A stretch of DNA of 64,000 nucleotides from Rahnella bonaserana (GTDB taxonomy: Bacteria; Pseudomonadota; Gammaproteobacteria; Enterobacterales; Enterobacteriaceae): NCBI RefSeq assembly GCF_019049675.1, contig NZ_JAFMOW010000061.1, positions 149,803-213,802 of the forward strand, in the 5' to 3' direction. The position numbers and the translations under genes are program-made. Below, in pieces: positions 54,403 through 64,000 of the stretch (within the stretch, counting starts at the first letter, position 1; each line of letters begins with the position of its first letter). Below the pieces are notes generated by a model. It was not told the DNA's origin. It ran no database searches and was given only the letters and a program-made list of their open reading frames with translations.

Positions 54403-56256
54403 TTATTTATTCAATAACTTCTGCACATCTTCTTTTTCTTTGGTGTCTTTGCGTTTATCCACCCAGTTCTGAATAGCGCTGCGGGCACTCTGCTCTACTG
54501 TCCGCCGCAGGATCTGATCAACCTGTAACTGATAACCCAGTTGCGCCCACGGCCCGTATACGCGCAGCGGGATATCTGTAGATTTCAGTGTATTGATAAG
54601 ATTGCTGTCGCCTTTCCAGCCACCGGTGACACGGATCACCAAATTCAGGTCAACCTTTTCGCCAGGGAGATCAACAGAGCCATCACCTTTTGCGTAAACC
54701 ATTGGTGACTGGCCTTCCAGATCACTGAGTTTCAGGGTGCCATTTTCCAGCTGTCCCTGCGCTTTCAGTGTATCAATCTGGCTGTAATGCTCATATTTAT
54801 CCAGTCCCTGAACACTGTTAGTATTGCGGCTGACCGCCTGCTGTATCAGTTGCTGAATATTAAGGCCATTCAGATGCGCGTTAGTCATCGCAAGCTGGGC
54901 ATCACCCCGCCAGTTATGCGCAAAATCTTCAGCCGATAACCCTTCTCCGTTCACATCACCTTTCATAGAGAAGCTGCCGGTCAGCGCTTTCGGCAATCCG
55001 TAAGCGGTCAGCAGATCTGCGAGCTCAATATTATTAATATCCGGCGTCATGCGAATCTGAATGTTTTTACCCGTCACATCCATATCGCCCGGCAATGAAA
55101 AACTTCCCGCGCCAAGATTGCCACTGAACGTCGGCAGCGCAACTTTACCCTGCCGGTTATCGGCATTCAGTGCCAGATTTTGGATGTTCATTCCGCGATA
55201 AGTTAAATCCGCCACTTTCAGAGCCAGCTTCGCATTGAAGGTCTGTAAAGTGCTCAGGCCGTTCGGCTGCTCATCAACATCACGGGCAATGACCGGCGCG
55301 GAGGTGATTGACTGGGTGCTTTGAGCGGTCTGCTCAGTTGTTTTAGGCTGCCAGCCGGAAAGCGCATCCAGATCGAGTTTATCAGCGTTTAAATTGAGCT
55401 GATAATTGCCGACATCGCCTCCCATCGTGGCAGAGGCAGTCCCTGAAATCTGATTATCATTGGCTGTCAGCGCCAGTTGGGTCAGTGCCAGTGACTGATT
55501 ATCACGCTGATAACTGGCCTGCATCGAACCGTTGCCCTGCACGCCTTTAACCGGAATGTCAGCACCACTCAGCTGATAAGTGAATTTACTGATATTGGCC
55601 GAAACCGCCTGCGGATAATGCTGCATATCCACTTCGGCATTCATGGTGAACGCAAGGTCGCGCTGATTGCGGTTTATGCGGCTCGAGAGCTGAATGGTGG
55701 CCTGGCGGTCGTCGTTTTTATCAATTTCCATATTGATATCACGAACGTTTATCTGATCATCATCACCGCGCTGCCAGATAAGCAGACTGTCGGCGATGCT
55801 GATTTTATCGATATCAAACTTCCAGCCAGCTTCCAGTTCAGAAGATCCGGGAGCGACAGGAGTGGGTGTTGAAGGTGCAACAGGCGCATCGGGCTGATTC
55901 TCTTCAGTTTCTGGCGTCAGACGTATCACTGCGTTTTTCAGCAGTACCTGTTTCACCGCCAGCTGATGAGAAATAAGAGGCCAGAGTTTGACGTCCAGCC
56001 GCATGTTTTCAGCACTGACAACTGCCTCTTTGGCACCCGGCGCGGTAAGTGACGTCTGACCGGCAATAATGCTCAGCTGTGGCCAGACATGCCAGCGCAG
56101 CGATCCGTTAATGGCCAGCTGATACCCGCTTTTCACCTCAACCCTTTCCACCATGTACTGGCGGAAATCATTCGGGTTGATCAGAAATACCAGCGAAGTC
56201 ATGCCGGCAATGATAACCACCAGTAAAATCACCAGTGTTGTCAGTAGTCTTCTCAT
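54403..56256 (-). CDS. asmA: AsmA, outer-membrane assembly-related protein
   Basis: A 617-residue protein, the same length as E. coli AsmA. One N-terminal helix (about residues 5-27) anchors a long periplasmic repeating beta-groove of the kind proposed to carry phospholipid to the outer membrane. A Pro/Thr linker at about residues 118-140 interrupts it. The C-terminal RRTVEQSARSAIQNWVDKR resembles the family end. It lies 43 nt after dcd, in the same order as E. coli asmA-dcd-udk. Confidence 0.95.
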   Translation of the reverse strand: MRRLLTTLVILLVVIIAGMTSLVFLINPNDFRQYMVERVEVKSGYQLAINGSLRWHVWPQLSIIAGQTSLTAPGAKEAVVSAENMRLDVKLWPLISHQLAVKQVLLKNAVIRLTPETEENQPDAPVAPSTPTPVAPGSSELEAGWKFDIDKISIADSLLIWQRGDDDQINVRDINMEIDKNDDRQATIQLSSRINRNQRDLAFTMNAEVDMQHYPQAVSANISKFTYQLSGADIPVKGVQGNGSMQASYQRDNQSLALTQLALTANDNQISGTASATMGGDVGNYQLNLNADKLDLDALSGWQPKTTEQTAQSTQSITSAPVIARDVDEQPNGLSTLQTFNAKLALKVADLTYRGMNIQNLALNADNRQGKVALPTFSGNLGAGSFSLPGDMDVTGKNIQIRMTPDINNIELADLLTAYGLPKALTGSFSMKGDVNGEGLSAEDFAHNWRGDAQLAMTNAHLNGLNIQQLIQQAVSRNTNSVQGLDKYEHYSQIDTLKAQGQLENGTLKLSDLEGQSPMVYAKGDGSVDLPGEKVDLNLVIRVTGGWKGDSNLINTLKSTDIPLRVYGPWAQLGYQLQVDQILRRTVEQSARSAIQNWVDKRKDTKEKEDVQKLLNK

Positions 56257-56299
56257 GCCTTCCTCACGTTTTTATCCGTTATGCGGATAAAAAACAGAA

Positions 56300-56881
56300 T
56301 CAGTCTTCATCAATACGACTGGCAATTGCGCTTTGCTGGTCGCGGTATTTCGCATCCTGACGGCTGTTATAAGGACGCGCAGCAGAACCGGATAACGGTT
56401 CAAAGCTTAGTGCGCCAATCAGCATTCCGGGACGAAGCGCCAGCGGGAGCTTACCTGAATTATAGAACTCGAGAACAATCCGCCCTTTCCAGCCAGGATC
56501 GATGCGATGTGCGGTCACGTGGACCATCAGCCCGAGACGCGCCAGTGAAGAGCGTCCGTCCAGCCAGCCGACCAGATCGTCAGGAATGGTGACCGACTCA
56601 TAAGTGACCGCCAGCGCCAGTTCGCCAGGGTGCAGGAAGAATGCTTCACCTTCCGGCAAAACAATCTCATCACTCATCACTTTGTCCAGCGCTGCGCTGA
56701 CTTCGTCTTTCGGGCCGCTCAGGTCGATATAACCCGCGTTATGGCCGAGGAAAACGCGAAAGCCGTTGCCCAGACGCACATCTACAGTCGCACCGTTAAT
56801 TCGTTCAACCGGCGGACGGGGTGAAATGCCTAATTTGCCGCTGTCGAGCCAGGCTTCTATATCTCGGTCGCAAAGTCTCAT
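56300..56881 (-). CDS. dcd: dCTP deaminase
   Basis: A 193-residue trimeric enzyme that deaminates dCTP to dUTP, the main route to dTTP in enterics. It has [25 protein letters not shown], the [11 protein letters not shown] region and [14 protein letters not shown]. It lies between udk (39 nt upstream) and asmA. Confidence 0.97.
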   Translation of the reverse strand: MRLCDRDIEAWLDSGKLGISPRPPVERINGATVDVRLGNGFRVFLGHNAGYIDLSGPKDEVSAALDKVMSDEIVLPEGEAFFLHPGELALAVTYESVTIPDDLVGWLDGRSSLARLGLMVHVTAHRIDPGWKGRIVLEFYNSGKLPLALRPGMLIGALSFEPLSGSAARPYNSRQDAKYRDQQSAIASRIDED

Positions 56882-56920
56882 CGTATCTCCGGTATGTTTT
56901 CTACGGATTGTGTTCCGCGA

Positions 56921-57562
56921 TTAATTGAAGAACTGGCTGATTTTCGCCTTGAGAATATCAATCGCAATCCGGTTTTTGCCGCCGCGCGGCACAATGATGT
57001 CTGCGTATTGTTTTGATGGTTCGATAAATTGCAGGAACATCGGACGGACAGTCTTCTGATATTGCGCCATCACAGAATCCATTGAACGTCCACGTTCGTT
57101 GACGTCACGTTTCATGCGGCGCATCAGACAGATATCCAGCGGGGTATCGACGAAGATGGAGAAATTCATTTCGTCACGCAAACGCGCATCAGTCAGGAGC
57201 AGGATCCCTTCCAGAATAATGACTTTCTTCGGTTTTAGCGTCACCGTCTCAGGCAGACGAGTATGCTCAATAAAGCTGTAGCTCGGCAATTCAATTGCCT
57301 GACCAGACTTCATGGCCTGTAAATGCTGGAACAGCAAATTGTGATCCATCGCACTTGGATGGTCGTAGTTGGTTTTGACCCGCTCTTCCATGGTCATGTG
57401 GCTTTGGTCTTTATAGTAGCAATCTTCAGGGATCACCCCGATGTGCTCATCACCGACCTGATCACGAAGTTCACGGTATAACGTACTGGCGATGAGGCTT
57501 TTTCCCGAAGCAGATGCGCCAGCGATACCCACGATGACACACTGATGGAATTTGTCAGACAT
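56921..57562 (-). CDS. udk: Uridine/cytidine kinase
   Basis: A 213-residue kinase of the pyrimidine salvage pathway. It has the P-loop [19 protein letters not shown] and the YDHPSAMDH substrate loop. I chose ATG 57562 (MSDKFHQ), the E. coli-like start; the frame is open 21 codons further upstream without conservation. Confidence 0.97.
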   Translation of the reverse strand: MSDKFHQCVIVGIAGASASGKSLIASTLYRELRDQVGDEHIGVIPEDCYYKDQSHMTMEERVKTNYDHPSAMDHNLLFQHLQAMKSGQAIELPSYSFIEHTRLPETVTLKPKKVIILEGILLLTDARLRDEMNFSIFVDTPLDICLMRRMKRDVNERGRSMDSVMAQYQKTVRPMFLQFIEPSKQYADIIVPRGGKNRIAIDILKAKISQFFN

Positions 57563-57708
57563 AAAATTAAAGACCTGATTTGGAAGTTGGAAGGCAAGCA
57601 CAGACGTGTGCTTTGAACGCGCCAATTATAAGTACAAGACACTGCCTGATGCCAGCGTTAAGGCTGTGTAATCGCTGACATCAGGTAATAATTTGCAGAG
57701 TTGGGAGA

Positions 57709-58821
57709 TTAAAGCGCCCGGAATGCAATTTCTGTCGGGATAGCGTCACCTCTCCAGAACAATTGCGATGCGATTTTAGCCGCCAGTTCACGGTAAATTG
57801 CGGTGAATTCACTTTCGGGATTGGACACTACTGTTGGTTCACCACGATCCAGATCTTCGCGCAGTGAAATATGCAGCGGCAATTGCGCCAGCAATTCACA
57901 GCGGTATTTCTCGGCCAGACGCTGCGCGCCACCGGTGCCGAAAATCGGTTCGTGATGCCCGCAGTTGCTGCACACGTGCATACTCATGTTCTCGACGATG
58001 CCCAGAACCGGCACATGCACTTTCTCAAACATAACGATGCCTTTCATCGCATCGAGCAGCGCGATGTCCTGCGGCGTCGTGACGACAACCGCGCCTGTTA
58101 CCGGGATATTTTGCGACAACGTCAGCTGAATATCGCCGGTGCCCGGTGGCAGGTCGATCACCAGATAATCGAGATCTGGCCACAGCGTGTCCGAAAGCAT
58201 CTGCATAAGTGCTTTACTGGCCATCGGCCCGCGCCACACCATAGCGTTTTCGTCGGTGACCAGATAACCAATGGAGTTAGTCGCCAGCCCGTGCGCCATG
58301 ATGGGCGACATATGGACACCGTCCGGCGATGTCGGACGCTCTTCTTCCGTACCCAGCATATTCGGTACTGACGGGCCATAAATATCGGCATCCAGAATAC
58401 CGACTTTCCCCCCCTCAGCGGCCAGCGCCAGCGCCAGATTCACGGCGGTGGTCGATTTCCCGACGCCGCCCTTACCCGAGCTGACAGCCAGAATATTGCG
58501 CACACCTTTAATGCCAGGCTGCTCGTTAGCGCGTTTCATGGTGGCAATGTCGTGGCGCAGGTTCCACTGAATGGCCGAAGCGCCAGTGACACGCAGCAAT
58601 TCTCCGCTGGTTTGGTCTTTGAGCACATCGAAACCGCTGTTCCAGGCAAACGGCAGCGTCAGATCAATATGTAAAACACCGTCCATCAGCACGCAGTGAT
58701 GCAGTGCTTTTATCGCGGGCAAATCTTTTTGTAATGTGGAATGGCGGAAGGTGGCCAGTACGCCGGTCACTAGTGCGCGCAGCCCTGCGGGTGTGGTCTG
58801 CTGTGGGGATTGAGATGTCAT
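57709..58821 (-). CDS. mrp: Mrp/ApbC iron-sulfur cluster carrier ATPase
   Basis: A 370-residue P-loop ATPase. An N-terminal DUF59-like segment (about residues 1-95) is followed by the deviant Walker A GKGGVGKSTT, DADIYGPSVPNMLG and the CSNCGH pair that holds a bridging Fe-S cluster. It delivers clusters to target proteins. It is divergent from metG with a 152-nt shared promoter region, the arrangement in E. coli. Confidence 0.95.
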   Translation of the reverse strand: MTSQSPQQTTPAGLRALVTGVLATFRHSTLQKDLPAIKALHHCVLMDGVLHIDLTLPFAWNSGFDVLKDQTSGELLRVTGASAIQWNLRHDIATMKRANEQPGIKGVRNILAVSSGKGGVGKSTTAVNLALALAAEGGKVGILDADIYGPSVPNMLGTEEERPTSPDGVHMSPIMAHGLATNSIGYLVTDENAMVWRGPMASKALMQMLSDTLWPDLDYLVIDLPPGTGDIQLTLSQNIPVTGAVVVTTPQDIALLDAMKGIVMFEKVHVPVLGIVENMSMHVCSNCGHHEPIFGTGGAQRLAEKYRCELLAQLPLHISLREDLDRGEPTVVSNPESEFTAIYRELAAKIASQLFWRGDAIPTEIAFRAL

Positions 58822-58973
58822 CCCGGCTCCTTGAAACTGGTTATCAGACTATTTATCTACCCATAAGCATAACAGAACACACGTAAGGAGATCCCCCCGT
58901 TTGTTTACGCGGGGCGGCGCTTTCGGTTAACATCAATGCCCCTGATTTCAACTACAGAAAGCAAGCTCTTACT

Positions 58974-61004
58974 ATGGCTCAAGTCGCGAAAAAAATTTTG
59001 GTAACCTGTGCACTTCCGTACGCCAACGGATCCATCCATCTCGGTCACATGCTCGAGCACATCCAGGCTGACGTCTGGGTCCGTTACCAGCGAATGCGCG
59101 GCAATGAAGTGCATTTCATCTGTGCGGACGATGCGCACGGCACACCGATCATGCTGAAAGCACAGCAGCTCGGTATCAAGCCGGAAGAGATGATTGCCGA
59201 AATGAGCCAGGAGCATCAGAAAGATTTCGCCGGCTTCGGCATCAGCTACGACAACTATCACTCCACGCACAGCGACGAAAACCGTGAGCTGTCTGAGCTG
59301 ATTTATGGTCGTCTGAAAGAAAACGGCTTCATCAAGAACCGCACCATTTCTCAGTTGTACGATCCGGAGAAAGGCATGTTCCTGCCTGACCGTTTCGTTA
59401 AAGGCACCTGCCCGAAATGTAAATCGCCAGACCAGTACGGCGATAACTGCGAAGTGTGTGGCGCAACCTACAGCCCGACAGAACTGATCGACCCGAAATC
59501 TGTGGTTTCCGGTGCGACGCCGGTGCTGCGTGATTCTGAGCATTACTTCTTTGATTTGCCGGAATTCAGTGCAATGTTGCAGGCCTGGACCCGTTCCGGT
59601 GCGCTGCAGGAACAGGTCGCGAACAAAATGCAGGAGTGGTTCGAGCATGGACTGCAACAGTGGGATATCTCCCGCGATGCGCCATATTTCGGCTTTGAAA
59701 TTCCTGATGCACCGGGCAAATACTTCTACGTCTGGCTGGACGCGCCAATCGGCTACATGGGGTCTTTCAAAAACCTGTGCGACCGTCGCAGCGACCTGAA
59801 TTTCGACGAGTTCTGGAAAAAAGATTCCACCACCGAGCTGTATCACTTCATCGGTAAAGACATCGTTTATTTCCACAGCCTGTTCTGGCCGGCAATGCTG
59901 GAAGGCAGCGGTTTCCGCAAGCCAACCAACCTCTTCGTGCACGGTTATGTCACCGTTAACGGCGCGAAAATGTCTAAATCACGCGGCACGTTCATCAAGG
60001 CCAGCACCTATCTGAATCATCTGGATGCGGACTGCCTGCGTTATTACTACACCGCGAAACTGTCCTCGCGCATCGACGATATCGACCTGAACCTGGAAGA
60101 TTTCGTGCAGCGCGTTAACGCAGACATCGTGAACAAAGTGGTTAACCTGGCGTCACGCAACGCCGGTTTCATTGCCAAACGTTTTGACGGCAAACTGGCT
60201 GACAAGCTGGCCGATGAAGCCCTGTACAAAACCTTCACCGATGCCGCTGAAAGCATTGCGCAGGCGTATGACAGTCGTGAATCAGGTCGCGCAATCCGTG
60301 AAATCATGGCGCTGGCTGACCTGGCTAACCGCTATGTCGATGAGCAGGCACCGTGGGTAGTGGCAAAACAGGAAAGCCGCGATGCCGATCTGCAAGCCAT
60401 CTGCTCAATGGGTATCAACCTGTTCCGTGTGCTGATGACTTACCTGAAGCCGGTTCTGCCTTCATTGTCTGAACGCACTGAAGCTTTCCTGAATACCACG
60501 CTGGAATGGGATGCTATCGCTCAGCCGCTGCTGTCGCATCAGCTGAATCCGTTCAAAGCGCTGTTTAACCGTATTGAGCTGGATAAAGTCACTGCGATGG
60601 TTGATGCCTCAAAAGAAGACATTGCGGCGGCGAAAGCACCGGCAACCGGTCCTCTGGCGGATGACCCGATTCAGGAAACCATCACTTTTGATGATTTCGC
60701 TAAAGTGGATATGCGTATCGCGCTGATTAAAAGCGCTGACTTCGTGGAAGGTTCAGACAAACTGTTGCGTCTGCAGCTGGATCTGGGCGGTGAAACCCGT
60801 CAGATCTTCTCCGGTATCCGCTCTGCGTATCCTGATCCGAAAGCACTGGAAGGCCGTCTGACCATCATGGTCGCAAACCTTGCTCCGCGTAAAATGCGCT
60901 TCGGCATCTCTGAAGGAATGGTGATGGCGGCGGGCCCTGGCGGAAAAGACATCTTCCTGCTCAGCCCTGATTCCGGCGCACAGCCTGGTATGCAGGTGAA
61001 GTAA
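58974..61004 (+). CDS. metG: Methionyl-tRNA synthetase
   Basis: A 676-residue class I synthetase. The HIGH motif appears as HLGH near residue 23. A zinc knuckle CPKC...CEVC is near residues 145-161, and KMSKS is followed by RGTF near residue 333. The C-terminal tRNA-binding domain (about 575-676, [12 protein letters not shown]) is the dimerising EMAP-type module. Length is typical of enterics. Confidence 0.98.
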   Translation: MAQVAKKILVTCALPYANGSIHLGHMLEHIQADVWVRYQRMRGNEVHFICADDAHGTPIMLKAQQLGIKPEEMIAEMSQEHQKDFAGFGISYDNYHSTHSDENRELSELIYGRLKENGFIKNRTISQLYDPEKGMFLPDRFVKGTCPKCKSPDQYGDNCEVCGATYSPTELIDPKSVVSGATPVLRDSEHYFFDLPEFSAMLQAWTRSGALQEQVANKMQEWFEHGLQQWDISRDAPYFGFEIPDAPGKYFYVWLDAPIGYMGSFKNLCDRRSDLNFDEFWKKDSTTELYHFIGKDIVYFHSLFWPAMLEGSGFRKPTNLFVHGYVTVNGAKMSKSRGTFIKASTYLNHLDADCLRYYYTAKLSSRIDDIDLNLEDFVQRVNADIVNKVVNLASRNAGFIAKRFDGKLADKLADEALYKTFTDAAESIAQAYDSRESGRAIREIMALADLANRYVDEQAPWVVAKQESRDADLQAICSMGINLFRVLMTYLKPVLPSLSERTEAFLNTTLEWDAIAQPLLSHQLNPFKALFNRIELDKVTAMVDASKEDIAAAKAPATGPLADDPIQETITFDDFAKVDMRIALIKSADFVEGSDKLLRLQLDLGGETRQIFSGIRSAYPDPKALEGRLTIMVANLAPRKMRFGISEGMVMAAGPGGKDIFLLSPDSGAQPGMQVK

Positions 61005-61021
61005 AAGAGTTTTAAGTGACT

Positions 61022-61051
61022 AAAAAGCCCGATGAATTCATCGGGCTTTTT
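61022..61051. terminator. metG terminator, perfect 30-bp palindrome
   Basis: AAAAAGCCCGATGAA and its exact inverted copy TTCATCGGGCTTTTT abut with an EcoRI-type GAATTC at the centre. It lies 18 nt after metG and can work in both directions. Confidence 0.88.
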
Positions 61052-61206
61052 TATGATTTCGTAAACCTGCATCCCCCCAAATACCCTATAGATTTCGCGT
61101 GCCAGGAAGGCGGCAAGTGAGAAAGTCCCCGGGAGCTTACATGGGTAAGTGACCGGGGTGCACGAGCGCAGCCAACGCATCTGGCGTACGAAAGATGACG
61201 GGTATT

Positions 61207-61479
61207 TTATTTTGGCCAGTTCGGCCATATGGCTTTCGGATACTCCCTGTCGATATCCGACTTCGCCAGCCCGATATCCTTCAGCTGATCCGTACTCAGA
61301 GAATGCAAAATTTTACGACTGACGCGGCGTTCATTCCAGCTGTGTAGCACCGCAAACAACTGTTTTAACCACCCGGCTTTTTTCTGCGGCATCTGTACTG
61401 CCCGTTCAGGCATCGCGATTTCTGCACACACTCTTGTCTCACAAGCGGCAAACTGCCGTTCTTCAATGATATTTTTCAT
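61207..61479 (-). CDS. DUF1127 (YjiS-like) small protein
   Basis: A 90-residue protein with a C-terminal DUF1127 domain: a helical RVSRKILHSLSTDQLKDIGLAKSDID segment ending in YPKAIWPNWPK. The first 45 residues are variable. Small DUF1127 proteins can bind RNA or influence metabolism in alphaproteobacteria; the role here is unknown. I chose ATG 61479 (MKNIIEER) with GGGAG 6 nt upstream; the frame opens nine codons further up. It is divergent from the MocR regulator, which may control it. Confidence 0.8.
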   Translation of the reverse strand: MKNIIEERQFAACETRVCAEIAMPERAVQMPQKKAGWLKQLFAVLHSWNERRVSRKILHSLSTDQLKDIGLAKSDIDREYPKAIWPNWPK

Positions 61480-61647
61480 ATTCTGCTCCCGTTGACGACC
61501 TGACATCAGGATCTACCAAACGGCAAAAGCATTACAGATTCAGTTTTTTTGTATTTCAACCATACAGATCTGGATCTGATGACAGATTAAGCGCTAGATT
61601 GTGTTCATCTGTACTGCTTTCTTTGCACAGGCATTGAGGAAAAGATA

Positions 61648-63066
61648 ATGAATCGTTACGAAAATCTGGCAAATGTCCTGAGTGACCGCATTGAACAGGG
61701 GCTGTATCCGGCGGGGATCCGTCTGCCTTCCGTGCGGGTGTTGAGCAGTGAACATGGCGTCAGCGTCAGTACAGTTCAGCAGGCTTACCGCGTGCTGGAG
61801 GAAAAACAGCTGGTGGAAGCACGCCCGAAATCGGGCTACTTCGTGAAAGATGCCCGCATTCAGGCTGCCCTTCCGGCCGTGTGCCGCCCGACGCAACGTC
61901 CGGTGGATATTTCTCAATGGGATCAGGTACTGGAGCTGATTACCTCTCCGCATCGCCCCGGAGTGATTCAGTTAGGCCGCGGCTCTCCGGATGTCACTGC
62001 CGCCACGCTCAAACCGCTCAGCCGTCTGATGGGACGCGCCGGACAGCATCAGAATCTCAACGCATTTCATTACGACAGTATTTATGGCTCTGAAGATTTA
62101 CGTGAACAGATTGCCCGTCTGATGATTGACAGCGGCAGCCATATGGATGCCACCAATATTCTGATCACCACCGGCTGTCATGAAGCGTTATCTATCGCCA
62201 TCCGTTCAGTATGTGAACACGGCGATATCGTCGCGGTGGACTCTCCGAGTTTTCACGGTGCGATGCAAACCCTGAAAGGTTTTGGCATGAAAGCGCTGGA
62301 AATTCCGACAGATCCGGTCACCGGTATCAGCCTGGAAGCGCTGGAGATGGCGCTGGAGCAGTGGCCGATTAAAGCCATACAACTGACGCCCAACTGCAAT
62401 AATCCGCTCGGTTACAACATGCCGGATGACCGTAAAAAAAGCCTGCTGCGTCTGGCGCAACGCTACGATATCGCCATTATTGAAGACGATGTGTATGGCG
62501 AACTGGCGTATCAGTATCCGCGCCCTGCCACCATTACCTCGTTTGATGAGGATGGCCGCGTGCTGCTGTGCAGTTCGTTTTCCAAGACGCTGGCGCCCGG
62601 TTTGCGCGTCGGCTGGATTGCACCGGGCCGTTATCACGACCGCGCCCTGCACATGAAATACATCACCACCGGCGCGTCAGCCACGCTGCCTCAAATCGCG
62701 ATCGCGGATTTCATCAAACAGGGGCATTACCTGCAACACATGCGTCGCATGCGTAATCAGTACCAGCGTAATCTGTGCATCATGACTGAGTGGGTAATGA
62801 AATATTTCCCGTGTGGCTCGCGTGTCAGCCGTCCGCAGGGAGGATTTTTGCTGTGGATTGAACTTGATGAACGCGTGGATACCCAGCGTCTGAACCGGTT
62901 GCTGGAAGAACATTTAGTGCAAATCGCTATCGGTTCGATATTCTCTGCTTCAGGCAAATACCGCAACTGTCTGCGCATCAACTTTGCCCAGACGCTGACG
63001 GCGAAAACCGAGCGCGCCGTCCAGCAGGTTGGCCTGACCATTTCACAGATGCTGGAAAACTGCTAA
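61648..63066 (+). CDS. MocR-type (GntR-aminotransferase) transcriptional regulator, YdcR-like
   Basis: A 472-residue fusion. Residues 1-75 form a GntR winged helix (LPSVRVLSSEHGVSVSTVQQAYRVLEE). Residues 100-470 form a type I aminotransferase fold with PLP-binding features: NPLGYNMPDDRK, the IEDDVYGELAY aspartate and the lysine in SSFSKTLAPGLRVGW. Such proteins sense PLP or amino-compound adducts. It resembles E. coli YdcR in length and order. It lies between the divergent DUF1127 gene and a downstream LysR gene 24 nt away. Confidence 0.9.
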   Translation: MNRYENLANVLSDRIEQGLYPAGIRLPSVRVLSSEHGVSVSTVQQAYRVLEEKQLVEARPKSGYFVKDARIQAALPAVCRPTQRPVDISQWDQVLELITSPHRPGVIQLGRGSPDVTAATLKPLSRLMGRAGQHQNLNAFHYDSIYGSEDLREQIARLMIDSGSHMDATNILITTGCHEALSIAIRSVCEHGDIVAVDSPSFHGAMQTLKGFGMKALEIPTDPVTGISLEALEMALEQWPIKAIQLTPNCNNPLGYNMPDDRKKSLLRLAQRYDIAIIEDDVYGELAYQYPRPATITSFDEDGRVLLCSSFSKTLAPGLRVGWIAPGRYHDRALHMKYITTGASATLPQIAIADFIKQGHYLQHMRRMRNQYQRNLCIMTEWVMKYFPCGSRVSRPQGGFLLWIELDERVDTQRLNRLLEEHLVQIAIGSIFSASGKYRNCLRINFAQTLTAKTERAVQQVGLTISQMLENC

Positions 63067-63090
63067 ACGCTATCCGGAGAGACTTTTACC

Positions 63091-63981
63091 GTGCAGATAG
63101 AACCGTTACCGCCACTGAACACGCTGGTGGCTTTTGAATGCGTGGCGCGTTATTGCAGTTTTTCAAGGGCAGCGGACGAGCTGAATCTCACCCAGAGCGC
63201 CATCAGCCGGCAGATTATTCAGCTGGAAGAAATGCTGGGTTGTAAGCTTTTTCAGCGTGCCCAGCGGAAAACCACGCTGACACCGCGCGGGGAAACCTAT
63301 GCCCAGCAGGTGCGAAAGCTGCTGGGGGATATTTCGCAATCCACCGCTGAAGTGATGGGCTGGAACGGTTTACCGCAGGTCACTCTGGCCTGCACCAGCG
63401 CCATGAGTGGTCTGTGGCTCTCGTCACGGCTCTCATCTTTGCGCCAGCTTCTGCCGGATCTGCAAATCCGCATGAAGATTTCCGACAGTTTTTCAGACCT
63501 CAAGTCATCAGAATTTGATCTGGCTATTTTCTATCTGCGCGAGCCGCCGCCCGGTTATCACGTGCAGGCGCTGTTCGATGAGGTCTGCTACCCGATGTGT
63601 TCGCCGGAATTTCTCAAACGTCTGCCGCCTGATGCCAGCGCCGCCGATTTACTCGAACAGACCTTGCTTATACAGGATGATCCGCAGCGTGAATGGACCG
63701 GCTGGCGCGACTGGTTTGCCTCGCAGGATGTGAGTTTTGTGACGCCACGCAGAACCTGGCGCGCCAATAACTATCCTTTTCTGGTGCAGTCGGCGGTGCT
63801 GGGAGACGGAATTTTGCTGGGCTGGGAGGGACTGGTACAGGATTACGTTAACAGCGGGCAGTTGGTTGCGGCGCATCCCGGCAAACTGGCTGCTGCCGGA
63901 AAATGCTACATGCTGACGCCTCAGGACAGGTTCCTGAAACCCGTCGTGCATAAAGTGATTAACTGGCTGAAACAGCCTTAA
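63091..63981 (+). CDS. LysR-family transcriptional regulator, GcvA-like
   Basis: A 296-residue regulator. The N-terminal winged helix is PLNTLVAFECVARYCSFSRAADELNLTQSAISRQI, of the GcvA/AmpR branch, followed by a linker helix and a periplasmic-binding-like effector domain. The start is GTG 63091 with GGAG upstream. It lies 24 nt after the MocR gene and is probably co-transcribed with it. Target genes are not visible here; they may lie beyond the window. Confidence 0.9.
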   Translation: MQIEPLPPLNTLVAFECVARYCSFSRAADELNLTQSAISRQIIQLEEMLGCKLFQRAQRKTTLTPRGETYAQQVRKLLGDISQSTAEVMGWNGLPQVTLACTSAMSGLWLSSRLSSLRQLLPDLQIRMKISDSFSDLKSSEFDLAIFYLREPPPGYHVQALFDEVCYPMCSPEFLKRLPPDASAADLLEQTLLIQDDPQREWTGWRDWFASQDVSFVTPRRTWRANNYPFLVQSAVLGDGILLGWEGLVQDYVNSGQLVAAHPGKLAAAGKCYMLTPQDRFLKPVVHKVINWLKQP

Positions 63982-64000
63982 TACACTCCCTCCCCTGCGA

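Noticed and set aside
58905..59942. 345-codon open frame antisense to metG
   Set aside because: It is a shadow of a highly conserved synthetase gene; the translation has no family features and no ribosome site.

Overview
The window is chromosomal DNA of a motile, enteric-type gammaproteobacterium (Enterobacterales). The che/mot/flhDC block, the his operon with its His-rich leader peptide, the gnd / O-antigen / galU locus and the asmA-dcd-udk-mrp-metG block all carry proteins very close to their Escherichia coli counterparts. Having flhDC next to yeeZ-his differs from E. coli and suggests a Yersiniaceae-like genus such as Rahnella, Rouxiella, Ewingella or Serratia. The genus is a guess.

Left part (1-9.9 kb, all on the minus strand): a compact accessory operon that looks like a microcin-type peptide system. 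It starts with a 63-residue double-glycine precursor with four Cys in its core. Next come a membrane-anchored DsbA-like oxidoreductase, an LpxL/HtrB-like protein and a C39-peptidase ABC exporter. These are followed by MacA, MacB, a TolC/NodT-like outer-membrane lipoprotein and a FabF-like ketosynthase that runs off the window. Most junctions overlap by a few bases. The gene content suggests leader removal during export, oxidation in the periplasm, a second export step by MacAB-OMF, and possibly an acyl modification.

10-28 kb: the chemotaxis and motility region, minus strand (flhDC, motAB, cheAW, two chemoreceptors, cheRBYZ). It is interrupted between cheW and the receptors by about 5.4 kb of accessory DNA: a putative toxin-antitoxin pair, a DHA2 drug exporter with a divergent GlxA-type regulator, a remnant of a DNA methyltransferase, a DUF2778/Tlde1-like peptidoglycan effector with a membrane partner, and a GC-rich hairpin-dense stretch. 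A sigma-28 promoter restarts transcription ahead of the receptors.

28-38 kb: a 1.2 kb intergenic region upstream of flhDC with a perfect CRP site and an unannotated 32-codon ORF, then yeeZ and the complete histidine operon (hisL-hisGDCBHAFI) with its attenuator.

38-52 kb: gnd, then an AT-rich O-antigen cluster on the minus strand, in the order wzm-wzt-wbbM-glf-wbbN-wbbO as in Klebsiella D-galactan I, an ABC-transporter-dependent polysaccharide. It has an extra sugar-nucleotide epimerase/reductase at the front and a pyruvyltransferase at the end. A near-consensus JUMPStart/ops element precedes this unit. rmlA, rmlB and galU lie upstream of it as separate units.

52-64 kb: core genes yegH, asmA, dcd, udk, mrp and metG, then a DUF1127 gene divergent from a MocR-type regulator and a LysR regulator. 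No rRNA, tRNA, CRISPR array or complete insertion sequence was seen.
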